From contig NZ_JACHIG010000001.1 of assembly GCF_014203095.1 (NCBI RefSeq), positions 310,001 through 374,000 of the forward strand: DNA of 64,000 nt. Direction: 5' to 3'. The position numbers and the translations under genes were made by a program. This document shows positions 1 through 11,000 of the stretch, in pieces. Source of the DNA: Prosthecobacter vanneervenii (GTDB taxonomy: Bacteria > Verrucomicrobiota > Verrucomicrobiia > Verrucomicrobiales > Verrucomicrobiaceae). The stretch's first letter is position 1. The number at the start of each line of letters is the position of its first letter. The notes beneath the pieces were generated by a model that was not told the origin of the DNA, did not search any database, and saw nothing but the letters and a program-made list of their open reading frames with translations.

Positions 1-582
1 AAGATGCAGACCACCATCCTGCAGGCGGACATCAAGCACCTGCGTGATCGGGGCAAAGTCTTTGTGGAGCTGGCCGCCGAATGGGATGTGCCCTTCCTCA
101 TCCATTCCAGCGTGGCGGAGAGCGATCTCTGGGCCCAGGCGCATGACATTCTAGACATCGCCGAGGAGAACCCTGGCGTTCGCTTTTGCCTGGCGCACTC
201 CTGCCGTTTTGACAAGGAGTGTCTGGACCGCGTGCAGGCACTGCCCAACACGTGGTTCGACAACTCCGCCCACTGCATCCACTGCGTGGGCGCGGTACAG
301 GATCTGCCCTACGTGGCTCCCAAAGCACGGCGCTTTGACTCCGACTACTCCGACCCTGCACGGGTCATCATGGACCTCGCCGCCGCCTACCCGAAAAAGT
401 TCATGTGGGGCAGCGACTCGCCGTTTTACAGCTACGCCGCTGAGATCAATGGCCAGGTGGTGCGACTGATCAGCACCTACAAGGATGAAGTGGACGCCCT
501 GACCGCTGGCGGCACTGAAATGGTCGAGCGTATCGCCCACACAAACATCCGCGACTATCTTGGGGGCACGATTTTGTCCTGA
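1..582 (+). CDS. Amidohydrolase family protein, C-terminal part (5' truncated by window edge)
   Basis: C-terminal portion of a metal-dependent hydrolase of the amidohydrolase-2 TIM-barrel family. The frame is open to base 1, so the real start and the N-terminal HxH metal motif lie outside the window. In the visible part, barrel-strand histidines appear in FLIHSS (about visible residue 34) and FCLAHSC (about 65). The metal aspartate is in MWGSDSP (about 138), and the order matches the family. The substrate cannot be inferred. The next gene, an SDR on the same strand, starts 54 bases downstream, so the two may be cotranscribed. Family assignment is confident; the reaction is unknown. Confidence 0.85.
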   Translation, partial: KMQTTILQADIKHLRDRGKVFVELAAEWDVPFLIHSSVAESDLWAQAHDILDIAEENPGVRFCLAHSCRFDKECLDRVQALPNTWFDNSAHCIHCVGAVQDLPYVAPKARRFDSDYSDPARVIMDLAAAYPKKFMWGSDSPFYSYAAEINGQVVRLISTYKDEVDALTAGGTEMVERIAHTNIRDYLGGTILS

Positions 583-636
583 CAAGATCCGTGTATTGAC
601 CTGCCTGCTGCCGCCGTTATAAGAAACTTAGGCATA

Positions 637-1395
637 ATGAAAGCATTCTCTCTTGAAGGTCGGGCGGCACTAGTCACAGGATCATCCCAGGGCATCGGGC
701 TGGCGCTGGCCAGCGGTCTGCATGAGGCGGGCGCGCGGGTGGTTTGCCACGGGCTGAATGAGCGCCCCGCAGACTTTCCCGCCTGGGCCTCCTATGTTTC
801 CAGCGATCTCTCGGCGGAGGACGCCCCGGCAAGGCTGGTCCAGAGCGCCTTTGAGGCGGAGCCAGGACTGGACACTCTGCTGTGCAATGCGGGCAGCTTC
901 TTTGATGTGGGCTTTCTGGAGATGACCCGCGAGCGCTGGAACAAAACCGTGCAGCTCAACATGGCCTCCGTGTTTTTCACCGCGCAGGCCTTTGCCCGCC
1001 GTCTGGTGGCGGAAAATCGCGGTGGCTGCATCGTCATCACCTCCTCCACCAATGGATTCCAGGCCGAGGCAGATTCCTGTGCATATGATGCCAGTAAGGG
1101 CGCACTGGTGATGCTCACGAAGTCTCTCGCTGTGTCTCTGGCAGATCATGGCATCCGCGTGAATGGCGTGGCACCGGGGCTGATCAAGACCCCTCTCACC
1201 GCAGGTCTGGTGCATGCCAGTGACACCGCCATGGTGGAGCACTACGAAAAGAAAATCCTGCTCAAGCGCCTGGGCACTCCTGATGATGTGGCCGGGGCGG
1301 CGGTCTTTCTCTGCTCGGATGCCGCGTGCTACATCACGGGGGAGACGATCATCATTGATGGCGGACTGACGACGTGTCAGATCGGCCGGAAGTGA
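637..1395 (+). CDS. SDR-family oxidoreductase
   Basis: A 252-residue classical short-chain dehydrogenase/reductase. The Rossmann cofactor motif TGSSQGIG is near residue 15, the structural NAG near residue 88, the catalytic serine in ITSSTN, and the catalytic pair in YDASK. A C-terminal IDGG closes the fold as in gluconate 5-dehydrogenase or 3-oxoacyl-ACP reductase-like members. Length is normal for the family and the substrate is unknown. It follows the amidohydrolase on the same strand. Its 3' end overlaps the convergent symporter gene by 44 bases, so neither gene has room for its own terminator between the stops. Confidence 0.9.
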   Translation: MKAFSLEGRAALVTGSSQGIGLALASGLHEAGARVVCHGLNERPADFPAWASYVSSDLSAEDAPARLVQSAFEAEPGLDTLLCNAGSFFDVGFLEMTRERWNKTVQLNMASVFFTAQAFARRLVAENRGGCIVITSSTNGFQAEADSCAYDASKGALVMLTKSLAVSLADHGIRVNGVAPGLIKTPLTAGLVHASDTAMVEHYEKKILLKRLGTPDDVAGAAVFLCSDAACYITGETIIIDGGLTTCQIGRK

Positions 1396-2848
1396 GCAGC
1401 CCCACCCCCATGGTGATCAGCGTGCCCAGCAGGCTGAACCAGATGAAGGACACCAGCAGCGGCGGCTTCACAGCAGTGAGCACTCCATTTTGATACAGAT
1501 AGAGCGAAAGCAGGGAGATGAAGCCCGCCAGGCAGCCCAGCAGCGCACCGCGTGTGGTGGCCCGCTGCGTGAACATGCCCAGAAAGAACAGCCCCAGCAG
1601 CGGCCCACCGATGAGACCGATGACCGTGTTTACCGACTCGACCAGATTTCCCGGCATGAGAGACACCGCAAAGGCCAGCCCGATGACGATGAAGCCGTAG
1701 ATTACCGTGATCATTCGCGCGCGCCCCACCTGCTGCGCCTGCGTGCCTTCGGCCTGTGTGGAGAGTCGTTGCTTGAAGTCCACAAACGTGGCCGATGCCA
1801 GGGAATTGAGCCCTGCTGAGATGGTGGACATGCTGGCCGCGTAGATGGCCGCGATGAGCAGTCCCGGCAGTCCTGCCGGAAGCTGCGTCACCACAAAGTA
1901 GGGCAGGATCTGGTCTTCTTTGGCGATGAGCCCTGCGGTCATGGGGTCGCCATGAGTCTTGTAAAAGGCATACAGCACCAGCCCGGTGCCATAGAAGAGG
2001 ATGAGCACGGGCAGGATGAGCCAGAGTTTGATCCATAGGGAGCGTTGCGCCTCCCTCAAGCTGCCCGCGGTGAGGTAGCGCTGCACAGACACCTGGTCTG
2101 TGGCCATCTGCACCAGATGCAGAAAGGCCCCCGCCAGCAGCACAGCCCAGAGATTCACGCGCTCGGAGATGCTGAAGGAGAGGCTGAGGTCCAGCCGGTG
2201 GTCCGCCACGGCGGTGTCCCATACACCGCCCAGCCCGCCGGGGATCTTGCCCACGGCCACCAGCACGATCACGAGCTGCCCGCCAAAGAGCACGATGAGC
2301 TGCATCACATCCGTCCAGATGACGGCACGCATGCCGCCCAGCGCCGTGTAAAGCGTGGTCAGCACGCCAGAAGCCAGGATGGTGAGCCACAGCGGCATGC
2401 CGGTCACTTTTTCCAGCGCCAGCGCAGGTGCATATGTGGCCGCAGCCAGCCACAGCGCCACACGGAAGATGAAGAGACCGGATGCCAGCAGCCGCACGGA
2501 GAGGGAGAAGCGCTCCTCCAAAAACTGATAGGCCGTGAAGAAGCGCGACTGGTAAAACTTTGGCAGCATGTACATCGCCGTGAACGGTGTGGCGATGAAA
2601 AAAGCCAGAATCACGTAGGCAAAGCCGAAGCCGTTTTTGTACACATCCGCCGGACCCGCGAGATAGCTGATGCCGGAGAAAAGCGCCGCCAGGATGGACA
2701 TGGCCACCAGGATGCTGTTCATGCCACGTCCCGCCAGGAAGTAGTCGCCGAGGGATTTTGACCCGCGTGCCGAGAACAGGCCCACGCCCACAGATGCCGC
2801 GAGGTAGCCGCCGAAGATGGTGTAGTCGAGCCAGGAAAAGTGAGTCAT
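1352..2848 (-). CDS. Sodium:solute symporter (SSS family)
   Basis: About 498 residues with the many hydrophobic segments of the sodium:solute symporter family (TC 2.A.21). N-terminal features include the SLGDYFLAGR motif and the LFSGISYLAGP helix. The sequence YAASMSTISAGLNSLAS corresponds to the conserved Na+-site helix of SLC5/SMCT-like carriers. The open frame extends to 2947, but the ATG at 2848 (MTHFSWLDYT) begins directly before the first membrane helix and fits family length. The substrate is unknown; monocarboxylates or sugar acids are usual for relatives. A kelch/NanM-like protein lies 1.1 kb away on the opposite strand, a pairing known from sialic-acid loci, but no other sialic-acid gene is adjacent. 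Confidence 0.88.
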   Translation of the reverse strand: MTHFSWLDYTIFGGYLAASVGVGLFSARGSKSLGDYFLAGRGMNSILVAMSILAALFSGISYLAGPADVYKNGFGFAYVILAFFIATPFTAMYMLPKFYQSRFFTAYQFLEERFSLSVRLLASGLFIFRVALWLAAATYAPALALEKVTGMPLWLTILASGVLTTLYTALGGMRAVIWTDVMQLIVLFGGQLVIVLVAVGKIPGGLGGVWDTAVADHRLDLSLSFSISERVNLWAVLLAGAFLHLVQMATDQVSVQRYLTAGSLREAQRSLWIKLWLILPVLILFYGTGLVLYAFYKTHGDPMTAGLIAKEDQILPYFVVTQLPAGLPGLLIAAIYAASMSTISAGLNSLASATFVDFKQRLSTQAEGTQAQQVGRARMITVIYGFIVIGLAFAVSLMPGNLVESVNTVIGLIGGPLLGLFFLGMFTQRATTRGALLGCLAGFISLLSLYLYQNGVLTAVKPPLLVSFIWFSLLGTLITMGVGLLTSGRSDTSSVRHQ

Positions 2849-2974
2849 GCGCGGGCTGAATTGATACCGCAGGAAAACGGCCGCAGGCCAGGCTGTTTTC
2901 TGGTCAGTTTTTTGAACCAGACGAATATGGGCGCAAAATGAGGACATGGGTGGTATTCATGAATACCAGCCGCC

Positions 2975-3490
2975 ATGTCAGAAGCCGCGCCCGCTCCCAC
3001 GTCTCTGCCTTACACCGACACCAAGCCGGCCGGGCATGCGGACTTTTATTTCGCCACCAATGCCACCTTTCGCTTCATCCTGCGACATCGTGGAGAGCAG
3101 GCGCTTCGCAGCTACTGGCGCGACATCGGCGGCAGTTACTACCGTCCGGTTTCACAGCAGTGGGCGGAGCAGGGGCTGCCTGGTGTGGCGGACTACTGGC
3201 GTGCTTTTTTCAAAGCTGAGCCCGGAGCGGATGTGGAGATCAGGGAATCAGACGCCGAAGTCCGTCTGGAAGTGAGGCGTTGTCCGGCCATCCACCATCT
3301 GCGAGAGCATGCCCGCGAGATCGTGCCGCAGTTCTGCCAGCACTGCTATTTTGTGAATGAAGCCATTGCTGCGCCTGCAGGTATGACAGTGCGCGTGTGT
3401 GGCGGCAGTGGCACCTGCACGCAGCGCTTCATGAAACGTACGGCGGAAACCGAAGCCCAAAGCCTGGAGGACATTGCCACGGCATCATGA
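2975..3490 (+). CDS. Cys-rich protein, distantly ATC-hydrolase-like (copy 1)
   Basis: A 171-residue soluble protein without a signal peptide. The C-terminal half carries a Cys pattern: RRCPAIHHL, then FCQHCYFVNEAI, then GGSGTCTQRF. The next gene repeats this architecture (ECPSKGF, YCDHCMGWI, HNHCGQCWW), so the two are tandem paralogues. The pattern CP...CxHC...GxC resembles the L-2-amino-thiazoline-4-carboxylate hydrolase-like family. That is a recollection of family shape, not a verified match. The stop overlaps the next start as ATGA at 3487-3490, indicating translational coupling and perhaps a heteromer. Confidence 0.75.
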   Translation: MSEAAPAPTSLPYTDTKPAGHADFYFATNATFRFILRHRGEQALRSYWRDIGGSYYRPVSQQWAEQGLPGVADYWRAFFKAEPGADVEIRESDAEVRLEVRRCPAIHHLREHAREIVPQFCQHCYFVNEAIAAPAGMTVRVCGGSGTCTQRFMKRTAETEAQSLEDIATAS

Positions 3491-4038
3491 TCGGCTGCTA
3501 CGACTTCTGCGGGCACTACGAGTGGACCTTTGAATGGCTGCGCCAGCAGGGCGGACATGAGCTGGTACGCGCCTACTGGGACGAGGCCATCCATCAGGAT
3601 TCGCAGTCGCATGCGGTGGAGCTCATCGTAGGGAAGGGGATCGAAGGCATGAAGGAGTACTGGGGGCCCACGCTGGCGGACGAAGGTGCGGTGTATGAGC
3701 GCACGGTCACGGAGGATGTCTTCCGCATCGACATGCACGAGTGCCCTTCCAAAGGATTCCTCATTCGCAACGGCCTGCATCAATATACCGACTACTGCGA
3801 CCATTGCATGGGCTGGATCGGCCCGCTGATGGAGAAGGCCGGGTTTGTCATCGACCACGAGCACAACCACTGCGGCCAGTGCTGGTGGGAGATGCGCCGC
3901 AAAAACGACGCTTCTCCGTCAAGCGCACCCGGCGTTCTGAGCGGCAGAAGCGATGTGCGACTGCGTCCCGGCTGGAAATCACCTCAAACCGACCACTATG
4001 AGCGCGCTACGGATCCTGATGACAAAACGACTGTCTAA
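3487..4038 (+). CDS. Cys-rich protein, distantly ATC-hydrolase-like (copy 2)
   Basis: A 183-residue paralogue of the preceding gene, started at the ATG that overlaps its stop. The open frame begins at 3397, but coupling makes 3487 the better start. The conserved core runs from CYDFCGHYEW to HNHCGQCWWEM. After that the tail from about residue 140 is low-complexity and polar. A basic alternative tail exists in the -1 frame from about 3900 and ends at a TGA (3999-4001). That stop overlaps the next ATG at 3998 in the same ATGA manner as the upstream junction. A frameshift or sequence error near the A5 run at 3901-3905 is therefore possible, and the annotated C-terminus is uncertain. Confidence 0.7.
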   Translation: MIGCYDFCGHYEWTFEWLRQQGGHELVRAYWDEAIHQDSQSHAVELIVGKGIEGMKEYWGPTLADEGAVYERTVTEDVFRIDMHECPSKGFLIRNGLHQYTDYCDHCMGWIGPLMEKAGFVIDHEHNHCGQCWWEMRRKNDASPSSAPGVLSGRSDVRLRPGWKSPQTDHYERATDPDDKTTV

Positions 4039-4987
4039 CCTGGCGCTCCTTGCGGTGTTCTCTTGTTCATTGCACGCCGCTGACTGGGAGCCCCTGCCGT
4101 CATTGCCTGAACCCAACGGTGGCTTTGTCTGTGGAGTGCATCAGGGAAAAATCATCATCGCAGGCGGCACAAATTGGCAGGGTGGGAAGAAAAACTGGCT
4201 CAAGGCGGTGCATGCCTATGACCCCAAGGAACGAAAGTGGTCGCAGCTGCCAGAAATGAGCCACGCAATTGCGTACGGAACCGCATTGCAAACCGCCGAC
4301 TCATTGGCCTGGCTGGGCGGCAGCGATGGTGCCCTGTCGCTGAAATGGTTGGAGGTGCCGGAAGGCACCAAGTCTCGTGTGCAGATTCCCACACTGCCAG
4401 ATGCTGTTGTTCTGGCTGCAGGCGGCGTAATAGGAGGGCTCTATCTCATGGCTGGCGGCACACCAGATGCCGCTAACATTGCAGGTGTCAGCAGCAAGGT
4501 CCACGCTGTGGCTTCTGCGGATGGGCGTTGGCAGGTCACGCCCAAAGCCGACTACCCAGGCAAACCTTTCGCCGTCGCCGCCTCGGCGGTGGCAGGTGCT
4601 GAGCTTTTTATCTTTGGCGGCATGAACTACGACGCGGCATCCAGCGCGCCAGTCAATTCACGGGAGGCCTATGCGTTTTCGCCTGCTGCGAACACGTGGC
4701 GAAAACTGCAGCCTCTGCCCCTGGCCACTCGCGGCATGACTGCCGTCGCGCTTGATGATCAGCATCTATACCTCGCCGGTGGCTATACAGATGACTTTAC
4801 GGCAGATGCCCTGATCTATGATGTGAAGTCTGACACGTATGCCAGAACCAAAGCGCTGCCCTATGCTTCGATGGTTGCACTGGTGAAGCTCGGCGACTAC
4901 GTCTATTGCCTCGGCGGAGAGGACAAAAAGCAGTCTCGCACCGACAAATGCCACCGCATTCCGGTGGAGGCGTTGCGGCAGCCTTAA
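3998..4987 (+). CDS. Secreted kelch-repeat protein, NanM-like cyclically permuted mutarotase family
   Basis: About 329 residues. An N-terminal signal peptide (hydrophobic run LALLAVFSCSLHAA) indicates export. Six kelch blades follow, each with a Gly-Gly pair and spaced aromatics: IIIAGGTN, AWLGGSD, YLMAGGTP, FIFGGMNY, YLAGGYTD and YCLGGED. This is the shape of the sialic-acid mutarotase NanM and its circularly permuted relatives. Start candidates are ATG 3998 and ATG 4019; both keep the signal peptide. The gene overlaps the 3' end of the previous frame. It ends 25 bases before the convergent giant gene. Mutarotase activity is inferred from family only. Confidence 0.82.
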   Translation: MSALRILMTKRLSNLALLAVFSCSLHAADWEPLPSLPEPNGGFVCGVHQGKIIIAGGTNWQGGKKNWLKAVHAYDPKERKWSQLPEMSHAIAYGTALQTADSLAWLGGSDGALSLKWLEVPEGTKSRVQIPTLPDAVVLAAGGVIGGLYLMAGGTPDAANIAGVSSKVHAVASADGRWQVTPKADYPGKPFAVAASAVAGAELFIFGGMNYDAASSAPVNSREAYAFSPAANTWRKLQPLPLATRGMTAVALDDQHLYLAGGYTDDFTADALIYDVKSDTYARTKALPYASMVALVKLGDYVYCLGGEDKKQSRTDKCHRIPVEALRQP

Positions 4988-5012
4988 GGTGGACCTTTTT
5001 TGCGGTGCCAGG

Positions 5013-8000
5013 TCAGGGTGTCCACATGACCCGATAAAAAGCCCGCTGGCCATTGATGCGCGCTGGCAGTGTGTCCGTGTAGGTCGCGTTGGTGTTGGTA
5101 TTGGTGAAGGTCAGCGGGGTGGTGGTGATGGTCTGCCAGGTGACAAGGTCGGTGCTGTATTGAATCTGATAGGGTTTGTTGGGCACGGCATTCCAGCGCA
5201 GCACCACCTGCCCGGCTCCGGCGGCCACCATCTCAATGGGCGGAAAGACGGTGGGGCGGAGTGTGAAGCTGTTGCTCACGTCCAGATTGTGACGCGAGGC
5301 ATTTTCATCCTGCGGGCGGTAGGCGCGCACGTAGTCGGCCACCACCTGGGCGGGCGTGACACGTACGCGGATGTGGCCCGAGTCCGCGAGCAGGAGGCTG
5401 CTCAGGCCCTGGGTGTATTTGCCGTCGGCGGCGCTGCCGAGTGTGGTGTAGTTGGCGGTGCCGGGCTGCGGGCATTCGAGATAGACGATGCCGTCGAGTG
5501 TTTGATAGCCGTAGAGATGGTCGTGCCCGTGGAAGACGACGCTGACTTTGTTTTGCTTCAGCAGATTGTGAATTGGCATGTCCCAGCCGGGACGGTGGGA
5601 GGCGAATCCATTGGTGGTGCCGTCGGCATTGAGACCGCCCCATTCATAAAAGCCAGCTACCTCCACGCCACCGCGTGCAGCCACGTTTGGGGTGACTCCA
5701 TCCGCCAGCGTGGTGGTGCCGCCCACGATGTGGTGCATAAAGACAAACTTGTAACGAGCGCTGCTGTTTTTCAGCGTGTCGCGCAGCCAGTTGTATTGCG
5801 TCTGGCCGAGCGTCCAGTTCCAGGCGTCATTGCCCTGGTTGGGATTGGTGGTGGTGTTCCAGAATGGATCGAGCACGATGAAGAGGGCGTCTCCCCATTC
5901 CCAGGCATAGTAGTCCTCCAGCAGGCCTAGGCTGCCGCCGGTGTAGGTCAGCGGGGTGGGGTTGCCAGAGTAGAAGGCGCTGGGCACCGGTGTCGGGTAG
6001 TAGGCTTTGCGCGCCAGAAGATCCCAGGCAGGGATGTTGTTGAGCTTGTCGGTGGCGGAGTTGAAAAGGTAGCCGTATTCCGCCTCGTGGTTGCCGAGGG
6101 TGAAGAAAAACGGCACGCTGTGGCAGACGAGTTCAAACTGGTTGCGCAGCAGGATGGCGCGGTTGTTGAGCAGGGTCTGATTGAGCTGGCCGGTGGAGAG
6201 CTCGCCGCCCCAGATGGCAGGAATGCCGTTGGCGAGAGGCTGCTCCATTTTGTCCGTCATGAAGATGTCGCCAAGGTCGATGTGGAAGTCCGGTGCGTCG
6301 GTGGCGATGTTTGACATGGCACGATCCAGTAGGCTCAGATCCGTGTTCACGTCCAGGTGCGGGTCTGCCGAAATGGTGAAGGTGAACGAGGTGCCGCGTG
6401 CGCGTGCGGTGTGGAAGCTGCGCTCTCCACGCGCATTGTAGAAGCTGGCTCCGGTGCCGCGATACCGGAAGCGGTAGTAGTACTCGGTGTCAGGCTGCAG
6501 GCCGCTGAGGGTGATCTCCACGGGGTTGTAGAATTCGGGGTGTGCGGCATCCACTTGGAAAAGGGCGGGTGTGGTGGCCTGCGTATAGCTGCCGGGGCTG
6601 GTGCCGTATTCGACAAAGGCGTAAAGGTCGGTGCTGCCCACGACATTGAGCGTCATGCTGGTGTCTGATGGCATGCCGAGGAATTCAGCGCCTTTGATGG
6701 TGGCGTCTGTGATCGAGGAGGCGACCGTGTAGGTGTAGGTGCCGGACGCTGGATTGACGGTGACGCCGCTGGAGCTGTCGGTGGCGGTGATGCTGAAATT
6801 CACTGTAGTACCTCCATTTTGCACAGGAATCTGCACGCCGTAGATTCCGTCACCGGCCGCACCGTCTGCATGCAGGCCGTCGTCAACCATGGTCAGGAGT
6901 ACATTCGCTGGAGGCGCAGTGGTGCCCACGATGATGTCGTCTATATCCACACGCGGTTTGCCCGTGGGGGAGGTGGGAGTGTAACCGGCAAACTGCCAGC
7001 GCAGCTTTGTCTGCGTGCCGAGCTCCGCGCCGGCAAGGTCGTAGTGGAACAGCTGGAAGCCGTGATTGATGCTGGTGGCGTTGACTGCCACTGGTGCGGC
7101 GCTGGTGTTTACATACGCGGCGGTGTTGATCACAAAGGAGGTGCCGCTTGTGATGGAACTGACGGTGGTATTCGGCGCAAAGGTGGTGGCGGCCATGGCA
7201 TTGCTGGCGCTGGTGGCCGTGGCATTCGCGCTCATGGTGAACTGCGTGGCGGAGTCGATGCTGAGAATGCGCGTGGCATTGGGGATCCCGCTGGCACCGC
7301 TGAGGAACATGCCCACGGCCAACGTGGAGGTGGAGCTGGTGGTGACCACTGCGCTGCCGCTGGTGGTGCTGCCGGTAACATACACTGTGGGACCGATGAG
7401 TGCGCGACCTGCCACCAGACCGCTGGTGCTGGTGCATGTGACGGCGGTGCTGCCACTGGCGCTGCCGGTGGCATTGGTCACCACGCTGGTGAGGCCGAGA
7501 GTTTTGCTGTTCCAGTCCTCGCTCAGGCGGGTGTTCCAGGTGTTGCCGCCGTCGGAAGACACCTGGAAGGTCCACTGGTTGTTGTTGGTGGCGGTGATGC
7601 TGACAGTGGCAGCGCTGGTGGCCGCTGCGCTTATGGTGAACTGGCTGGCGGAGTCTATGCTGATGATGGTGGCGCCAGCGGGAACGCCCGAGCCCTGCAC
7701 CAGCATGCCCACGCCGAGAGAACCGGTGGTCGATCCTGTGACCACTGCACTGCCTGAGGTCAGGGTGCCGGACACATTCACCGTGGTGGTCGGTCCGGCA
7801 AGGCTCAGCGTCTGGAGATAAAACTCCACATAGCCAGCGGTGCCGGTGGTGTTGATATTTCCCGTGGTGGTGAACATCGAGCCTGTGAGGCTTGTGGTGC
7901 CGCCATTGAATTCGGCTGCCGCGCCGGACGCGGAGAGAGTAAGCGCGCTGCCGGTGGCCGTGGCTGCGATGCTCAGCACCAGGGTGGTGCCATTGGTCAC

Positions 8001-11000
8001 GGAGGAAACGGTGGCATTGTTGGGCACTCCGGTGCCGGTGACTGACATGCCATTGATCAGGCCTGCGGTGTTGTCGCAGGTGACGGTGGTGCTGCCGGAG
8101 GTGGTGCTGGCATTGGTCAGCGTCACGCCTGCTGCGGTGAGTGTGAGTCCTGTGCTGGTACCAGTGGCGGCCTGGGAGAGCACGAAGGTGGTGGTGCTGG
8201 AGACGGAGGCCACGGTGGTGTTTCCTGTCGAGGCTCCGCTGGTGCTGCCAGGGATGTTTGTTCCGGTGATCAGCATGCCTGGCCAGAGACCCGCCGTGCT
8301 GGTACAGGTCACGGCGGTGCTGCCGCTGGTGGTGGATGCGCCGGTGATGCTGAGCGGTGTGGTGTGGTTTGCATTGCTCACGGCCTGGCGCACATTGCCT
8401 GCGCCGACGGTGTTCCACGAGTTGAGCGCGCCGCTGCCATTCCAGTTGTTGGAGGAGGTGTTGCCAAAGACCTCTCGCCAGATCGTGGTGCTGACCGGAG
8501 TGGCGGTGTTGTAGGAGAGCTTCACGCTGGACACCGGCGCCTGCCCGGCCTGCACACGTGCGACCACGTAAACAGAGTCCATGTAGGTGGGGGACGTGGG
8601 TGCGGTGGAGACAGAGGAGATGACGGGCGTGATGGGGGACAGGCTCACGGTGATGGAACTGGCAGCCATGTTGCCAGCGGCATCCGTGGCGGTGGCGGTG
8701 AGGGTGTTTCCTCCCACGCTCAGAGGGACGCTGGCGGACCAGTGCGCGTAACCGTCCGCAGTGGTGGCGGCCACGCCATTCACCATGACGGATGCAATGC
8801 CGGAGGGCGCGTCTGACGCGGTGCCCTGTACATTCACTGTCGTCTGGCTGCTGGTGGCACCGTCGGCCGGGGTGGTGATGGCCACGGCGGGATTTACTGC
8901 ATCTTGTGTGGAGGTGACAATGCTGCTGTAACTTGAAGTGGTGACGCCGTCCGTGGCGGTGGCGCGGTACCAGTACTGGGTGCCGCTGGTCAGGCCGCTG
9001 AACGTCACGCTGGTGGTGCTGACCGTCTGCGAAGAGAGGATGCTGCTGAAGTTCACATCCGTGGCCGCTTGCACGGTGTAGCTGGTGGCATTCGTCACCG
9101 CAGGCCAGGAGATCGTGCGAGTGGTTCCTGTGGTGTAGGCGGGCAGAGTGTTCAGCGCCGGGCTTCCGACCACGACTGTCAGCGTGCCCGCCGGGCTGGT
9201 GACGCTGTTGGTCACGTTGGGGCTGACATAGGTGTTCACGTTATTGATCACGACATCGTAGGAGCCAGCATCGGCGGTTGTTACCCCGGTGATGGTCAGC
9301 ATGGCGTAGCTGGAGCCGGAAACGTACACTTTGCCGTCTGGAGCCACCGCAGTGGTGTAAGAAGTGGAGCCGCTGATGCGACCGCCATCGCTGAGATTCA
9401 CGCCGTTTTTGCGCCATTGCACCGTGGGCGCATTTTTCGCATACGAGGTAAAGGGCGCATACAGCTGTACGGTGCTTCCCTGTGCAGCGGTGTTGGTGAT
9501 GAGCGCAGGACCGATGTAGGGCGGATAGACTTCGGGCGTGATGCTGATGGCCGACTGCAGTGACGACACGATGGCTGAGTATGAGGAGGCATTCGCGCCG
9601 AGCATGATGTCGGTGGTTTCATACGGGTCGTCCTGGATGTTGAAGAGCTGATAGGTGGTGAAGCCCACGTTCAGCGTGATGCCCGAGTAGGCCACGTTGG
9701 GCGGATCGCTCATGACAAAATGCGTGGCATCGGTGACGGAGGCCACGGTGGCACCGCCTTTGATGCCGACACCATAAATGGAAGCACCGGCCTGCAGCCC
9801 CACGGTGCTGCTGCAGGTGACTGCTGTGGAGCCTGCGGTGGTGCTGCTGTTGGTCAGGAGCAGCGCACCGCTGAAGAGGACATTGGGCGCAGAGGTGTAG
9901 CCGCTTCCACCGTTGGTCAGATTGACGGCAGTGACCGTGCCTTGGGAAACCGTGGCAGTGGCGGTGGCTCCGGTGCCGCCACCTCCGCTGAAGCTGATGG
10001 TGGGCGTATTGGTGTAGCCGGTGCCGCCGCTGTTAAGCGTCAGGTTGGTGATCACACCACCGGAAACGGTGGCCGTGGCAGTGGCTCCGCGACCGCCGCC
10101 TGTGGCGCTGTAGATGAGCTTGAAGGTTTTGGTCTGGCCGCTGAGGGGATCGGTGAAATTGTTGAAGCCTACATTTGGGCTGGCCACGGTGACGAGCGGA
10201 GAGATATTGGTGACCGTGGTGTTTTTAGATCCGTCTGGATTGGTCTGGAAACGCGTCTGTGTGCCATCCGGTGCGCTGCCGGAGATGGACTTCAGTGCAG
10301 GCCACATGTTCAAGCCGTCGAAGGGCTTGGTGTTCTGCGGAGTGACTCCGGTGGCTGCGCAGAGCGTGGGGAAGAGATCGCCCACCCAGAGGTACATGTT
10401 GCTGATGACACCTGCGGTGATGGTGATGGAGGAGGGGCTGCTCGCTGTGGCAGGCGCTGCGCTGAGGATGAAGTGGGTGGCGTCTGTCACGGAGGCCACG
10501 GTGCTGCCATAGGCCAGCCCTGTGCCGGCCAAGGCCATGCCGCTGTAGAGACCCGTGGTGCTGTCGCAGGTGACGGTGGTGCTGCCGTTGGTGGTCACGC
10601 AATTGGTGACGGTGAGTCCGCCCGCCAGCTGGCCGGGCCAGCGGATGCCTGCGGGAGTACGGATGCCGCCCTCATACGGATCGGTCTTGGCACCTCGCAG
10701 CGGCAGGTCAGAGCCGCCGGTGGCATTCTCGCCGCCGTTGTCGCTGAAGAAGACGACAATGGTATTATTGGTGATACCCGCGGTATCCAGCGCGGCCAGC
10801 ACACGCGCCATGTTTTTATCCATGTTATCCACGGAGGCAGCGAGGGTGCGTGTGGGCACATCGGCGATGTAGTGCGTGGGGTCGGAGGGAGTGCCGTACT
10901 TTGCCAGCACATCCGCTGGTGCGGAGACAGGACCGTGGATGGTGTTGAAGGCCAGGTAGCCGAGGAAGGGCTTGGAGGTGTCGCGGTTTTGGATCTGCGA

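Noticed and set aside
4986..4997. AAGGTGGACCTT followed by T run as terminator of the kelch gene
   Set aside because: Stem would be only 4 bp with a tetraloop; too weak to call.
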